Source: Dehalococcoidia bacterium
GTDB taxonomy: Bacteria; Chloroflexota; Dehalococcoidia; Lucifugimonadales; SHYT01
DNA length: 64,000 nt
NCBI GenBank assembly: GCA_009693055.1
Contig: SHYA01000004.1
Coordinates: 62,001-126,000, forward strand
Reading direction: 5' to 3'
Made by a program: the position numbers and the translations under genes. The notes beneath the pieces were generated by a model. It ran no database searches. It was given only the letters and a program-made list of their open reading frames with translations, and was not told the DNA's origin. Within the stretch, counting starts at the first letter, position 1, and the number at the start of each line of letters is the position of its first letter. Below, in pieces: positions 61,618 to 64,000 of this stretch.

Positions 61618-62697
61618 CTACGTCCTCGCCAGCAGCGCCTCGCAGAAGCGCGCTGCGTTCACCAGGTCGGGGATGTGCACAAACTCGCGCGCGGTGTGCA
61701 TCGCCTGCGTGGACATGCCCACAACAACGCAGCGGATTCCCTGGCCACTGAACACGTTGGCGTCCGTCCCGCCTCCCGTGGGGCCAAGCTCCGCCTCCAG
61801 GCTCAGCCCGGCCAGCACCTGGCTCGCGCGGCTCACCAGCGGGTCGTCGGCGCCCAGTGAGTAGCCTGGGAAGTCTACCTCAAGCTCCTCGTGGATTTGC
61901 GCGTCTGGGTACTTACCACGGACCTCCGCAAACGTGTCCAGCACCTGCTGGCGCACGCGGTCCAGCGTCTTAGGGTTGCGGCTGCGGAACTCGCCAAGGA
62001 TGGAGGCCTTTTCCGGCACCGCGTTTCGCACCGACCCGCCGGTGATGTTGCCGATGTTGAACGTCGTCTCCGGGTCCAGGCGTCCCTGCGGGAGCCTGGT
62101 GATCAGCTCGGCGGCTATGCGGATGGCGGAGAGGCCCTTCTCTGGCTCCACGCCGGCGTGCGCCGACCTCCCCGTAACGTGGACCGTGAGCCGGACGTAG
62201 GTAGGGCTGGCGATGGTGACCTTCGTAACGGGGCCGTTTCCATCAAACACCACGGCTTCTTTGGCGTGAACCAGTGTAAAGTCCAAGTTGCGCGCACCAA
62301 GCAGCCCCACCTCTTCGCCCTTGGTCAGCACCACCTGGACTGGGAAGCGCCGAGCGCGGCTCTCCTTAGCGGACGTCAGCGCCTCCAAGATGGCCGCGAT
62401 GCCCGCCTTGCAGTCGCCGCCAAGGATGGTGGTACCGTCGGAGGTTATCGTGTCGCCGTTCACCTGCGGCTTGATCCCTCGCCCAGGCTCCACCGTGTCC
62501 ATGTGGGCCGAGAGCATGAGCGGCGATTCGCCCGGCTCCGACGCGATGAGGTTGCCGTACTTGTCACGGGCCACCGTGAACCCGAGCGCGGTAAGGCGCC
62601 GCTGGAGGTCCTGGGCGACCGCCTCCTCTTCCCCCGAGGGGCTGTCAATCTTGACCAGCTCGCAAAAGGTGTTGACCAGCCGCTGCCGATTAATCAT
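61618..62697 (-). CDS. M20 family metallopeptidase (peptidase T-like)
   Basis: 359 aa cocatalytic zinc peptidase. Ligand blocks are LSAHMDTVEPG (first His and Asp), LGGDCKAGIAAILEAL (bridging Asp), TKGEEVGLLGAR (catalytic and metal Glu) and a C-terminal AMHTAREFVHIPDL. The dimerisation domain includes VHVTGRSAHAGVEPEKG. It resembles the PepT/YgeY-like peptidase or deacylase group. ATG 62697 has AAGGTGAG upstream and a good -10 (TATAAT, 62753-62748) about 50 bp away. Confidence 0.92.
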   Translation of the reverse strand: MINRQRLVNTFCELVKIDSPSGEEEAVAQDLQRRLTALGFTVARDKYGNLIASEPGESPLMLSAHMDTVEPGRGIKPQVNGDTITSDGTTILGGDCKAGIAAILEALTSAKESRARRFPVQVVLTKGEEVGLLGARNLDFTLVHAKEAVVFDGNGPVTKVTIASPTYVRLTVHVTGRSAHAGVEPEKGLSAIRIAAELITRLPQGRLDPETTFNIGNITGGSVRNAVPEKASILGEFRSRNPKTLDRVRQQVLDTFAEVRGKYPDAQIHEELEVDFPGYSLGADDPLVSRASQVLAGLSLEAELGPTGGGTDANVFSGQGIRCVVVGMSTQAMHTAREFVHIPDLVNAARFCEALLART

Positions 62698-63140
62698 GCC
62701 TGCTCACCTTCAGTCGTCATTAGGGACTCAACAGTCTCCCGCGCCAAATTATAGAGGTGCCAGGCAAGTCCCATTGCGTTGGCGGGTATAATCTGCGTCA
62801 TGTCGTTTCGAACAGCGCGCCTCGTCCTGTTAATTGGCGCCGCGTTGAGCGTTGCCAAGACCTCGTTCTGCGCAAAACTCAAGGGCGCGGCGGTATCTGG
62901 CATACTGCCCTTCGCTGAAACGGCCTTGCGCCGGGGTCTGACGAGTTTCTTGAACATCCCGCGCTTCCAGCCCTCCCGTTGCGCCCCTTGCCGAAAGTGC
63001 CCTTTCCTCCTTACTTCTACGTAAGATGCGTGAGAACGGAGTGCTTGTTGGCGACTAACTCGTGATGCAACGGTAGCGATCGCCCAGGCTTTGTATTCAA
63101 AATCAAGTCGCAGTCGGATAATATCGTAAAGGAGATGCGA
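62698..63140. other. Intergenic region between M20 peptidase and glutaredoxin genes
   Basis: About 440 bp with no recognised gene. A minus-strand TATAAT at 62753-62748 is a likely -10 for the M20 gene, though its -35 is poor. A plus-strand TATAAT at 62787-62792 lacks a matching -35. Short open frames here show no family features. Confidence 0.5.
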
Positions 63141-63422
63141 GTGGCAGACGGATCACAAAAGGCCAGGCTGCGGATGTACGGCACCAAGTGGTGCGGCGAT
63201 TGTGTCCGTTCCAAGGAGTTTCTTGAGCGGCGCCGCGTGCCCTACGAGTGGATTGACATCGGCAACGACCAGGAGGGGCAGGAACTGGTCATCCGCCTGA
63301 ACCGCGGGATGCGCCGCGTGCCGACGCTCGTGTTCCCCGACGGCTCCGTGCTGGTGGAGCCTTCTGACGCGGAGCTTGCGAAGAAGCTGGCGTCGCACGA
63401 CGAACTTTTGCCGCCTAGGTAA
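63141..63422 (+). CDS. Glutaredoxin-like protein
   Basis: 93 aa thioredoxin fold with the active-site motif KWCGDC (C18/C21), the cis-Pro segment RRVPTLVFPDGSVLVEPSDAEL and an overall glutaredoxin length. It is of the NrdH/mycoredoxin-like type that reduces disulfides or mixed thiols. An ATG at 63135 abuts the GGAG site with no spacing; GTG 63141 has a normal 6 nt spacing and is preferred. It is a single gene with no clear operon partner. Confidence 0.88.
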   Translation: MADGSQKARLRMYGTKWCGDCVRSKEFLERRRVPYEWIDIGNDQEGQELVIRLNRGMRRVPTLVFPDGSVLVEPSDAELAKKLASHDELLPPR

Positions 63423-63705
63423 CCTAGACAGCGTAGCTTCACGTGTTCTGCGTAAAGAGCGCACACTTGGGGGGGTACGTTGTGCCGTTGGACCCGTAAG
63501 ACCTCGCCTAGGGCACCGGCGCTGGTGTAGTCCACCTACCGATGGCGGCGTGAGGACTTTGCCGCCATCCGCGCCGCGAGACGCACCAAGCCGTTGCTGC
63601 CGCCAAGGTAGCGGAGCACCGGGAAAGACAGTGCAGAGTTAGTGGGCCTAAACGGACAGAAACCAGAACTCCGCTCGTGTTTGGACATCAACTGCACCTG
63701 GGGCT
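63423..63705. other. Intergenic region between glutaredoxin and the terminal hypothetical gene
   Basis: About 280 bp, with no gene or RNA identified. Short frames in both directions lack family features and ribosome-binding sites. Confidence 0.45.
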
Positions 63706-63963
63706 TCATGTTTTTGGATAGCACTTGATCAACTTGCCTTTGTCAACGAGGAGTACGTAGTCGACAGTTGCGAGATCCCCTGGCTCAGCAGAGTTCACTG
63801 CCTGGATAACGATACCCGCTGGCGCATACGTGGAGGACTCAAGGACGATAATCTGGACGTCCCCCCATTTCTTGGAGGAGAACTCGGCTAAGGCACCCTC
63901 TAAGACCGCATCCACACACTCATTTACTGAATCCCATACATCGCGAGCCTCAGTCGCAGCCAT
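63706..63963 (-). CDS. Hypothetical 85 aa protein
   Basis: Not recognised. The pattern DVWDSVNECVDAVLEGALAEF, WGDVQIIVLESSTYAPAGIVIQAV and ATVDYVLLVDKGKLIKCYP suggests a small alpha/beta protein with alternating strands. ATG 63963 has AAGGAGG about 13 nt upstream, rather far. Base composition is lower in GC than the metabolic genes around it, hinting at accessory DNA. It is a weak call. Confidence 0.45.
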   Translation of the reverse strand: MAATEARDVWDSVNECVDAVLEGALAEFSSKKWGDVQIIVLESSTYAPAGIVIQAVNSAEPGDLATVDYVLLVDKGKLIKCYPKT

Positions 63964-64000
63964 GATCCAAACGCCGTCCTCCTTGTCCTCAGGGGTTTCG

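Noticed and set aside
62787-62792. A perfect plus-strand TATAAT
   Set aside because: There is no -35 at 16-18 bp and no gene within 300 bp downstream, so it is not called as a promoter.
62779-63024. An 81-codon plus-strand open frame before the glutaredoxin gene
   Set aside because: No ribosome-binding site, no known motif, and part of it overlaps the likely M20 promoter region.

Overview
This is a 64 kb piece of a GC-rich bacterial chromosome, most likely from the Chloroflexota (Dehalococcoidia or SAR202-like). That placement is an inference from gene content: DapL-type lysine synthesis, an archaeal-type phosphoglycerate mutase (ApgM), a B12-domain-less methylmalonyl-CoA mutase, HisZ, DUF3090, DUF3105 and DUF5679 proteins, many CaiB-type CoA transferases and Ala/Pro-rich lipoproteins. 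Coding density is high and most genes form short-spaced or overlapping operons. I found no rRNA, tRNA, CRISPR array, integrase or insertion sequence.

Layout. 1-2.0 kb (minus): rpsP, khpA, yebC, ruvC, ruvA (cut by the window edge). 2.3-4.7 kb: PHP protein, a zinc ribbon, a small membrane protein, DUF3090. 4.7-11.5 kb: CoA transferase, M24 peptidase, a TldD/PmbA pair, a crotonase. 11.5-15.6 kb (minus): solute-binding lipoprotein, smpB, S41 peptidase. 15.8-19.1 kb: citrate synthase, DinB, hflX. 19.2-24.4 kb (minus): dapL, MOSC, dapF, miaA and a fluoride-response unit (DUF190 and crcB behind a fluoride riboswitch). 24.4-29.9 kb (minus): tpiA, apgM, pgk, a degenerate prenyl synthase, rpiB, tsaC. 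30.0-38.6 kb (plus): guaA, purD, purE, a HAD phosphatase, purB, purC, a DnaJ-DUF3105 fusion, a frameshifted DUF3105 copy, purS. 38.6-45.4 kb (minus): hisZ-hisG-(Zn phospholipase-like)-hisD-hisC-hisB and a membrane protein, behind a recognisable promoter. 45.6-50.1 kb: nrtS, mobA and a monooxygenase-like protein facing fdhD and a molybdopterin oxidoreductase. 50.2-62.7 kb (minus): an acyl-CoA/dicarboxylate block. 63-64 kb: a glutaredoxin and an unknown protein.

The most interesting region is 50.2-58.8 kb. It holds methylmalonyl-CoA mutase, MaoC hydratase, acyl-CoA dehydrogenase, a ferredoxin-like protein, a two-subunit acid-CoA ligase, a malyl-CoA-lyase-like enzyme and a reductase related to crotonyl-CoA carboxylase/reductase. 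Two tandem CaiB transferases follow. These are the enzyme classes of the ethylmalonyl-CoA pathway, the 3-hydroxypropionate bicycle and the malate thiokinase/malyl-CoA lyase step. The set is incomplete, and the reductase appears to lack two residues linked to CO2 fixation in true Ccr. I read it as a non-canonical C4/C5-CoA module whose flux is unknown.

Other notable items: a fluoride riboswitch with an intrinsic terminator ahead of crcB; a palindromic repeat translated in frame inside dapF; a 49 bp duplication of the dapL start region flanking a repeat element, which creates an upstream ORF; and a prenyl synthase homologue with both Asp-rich motifs lost.
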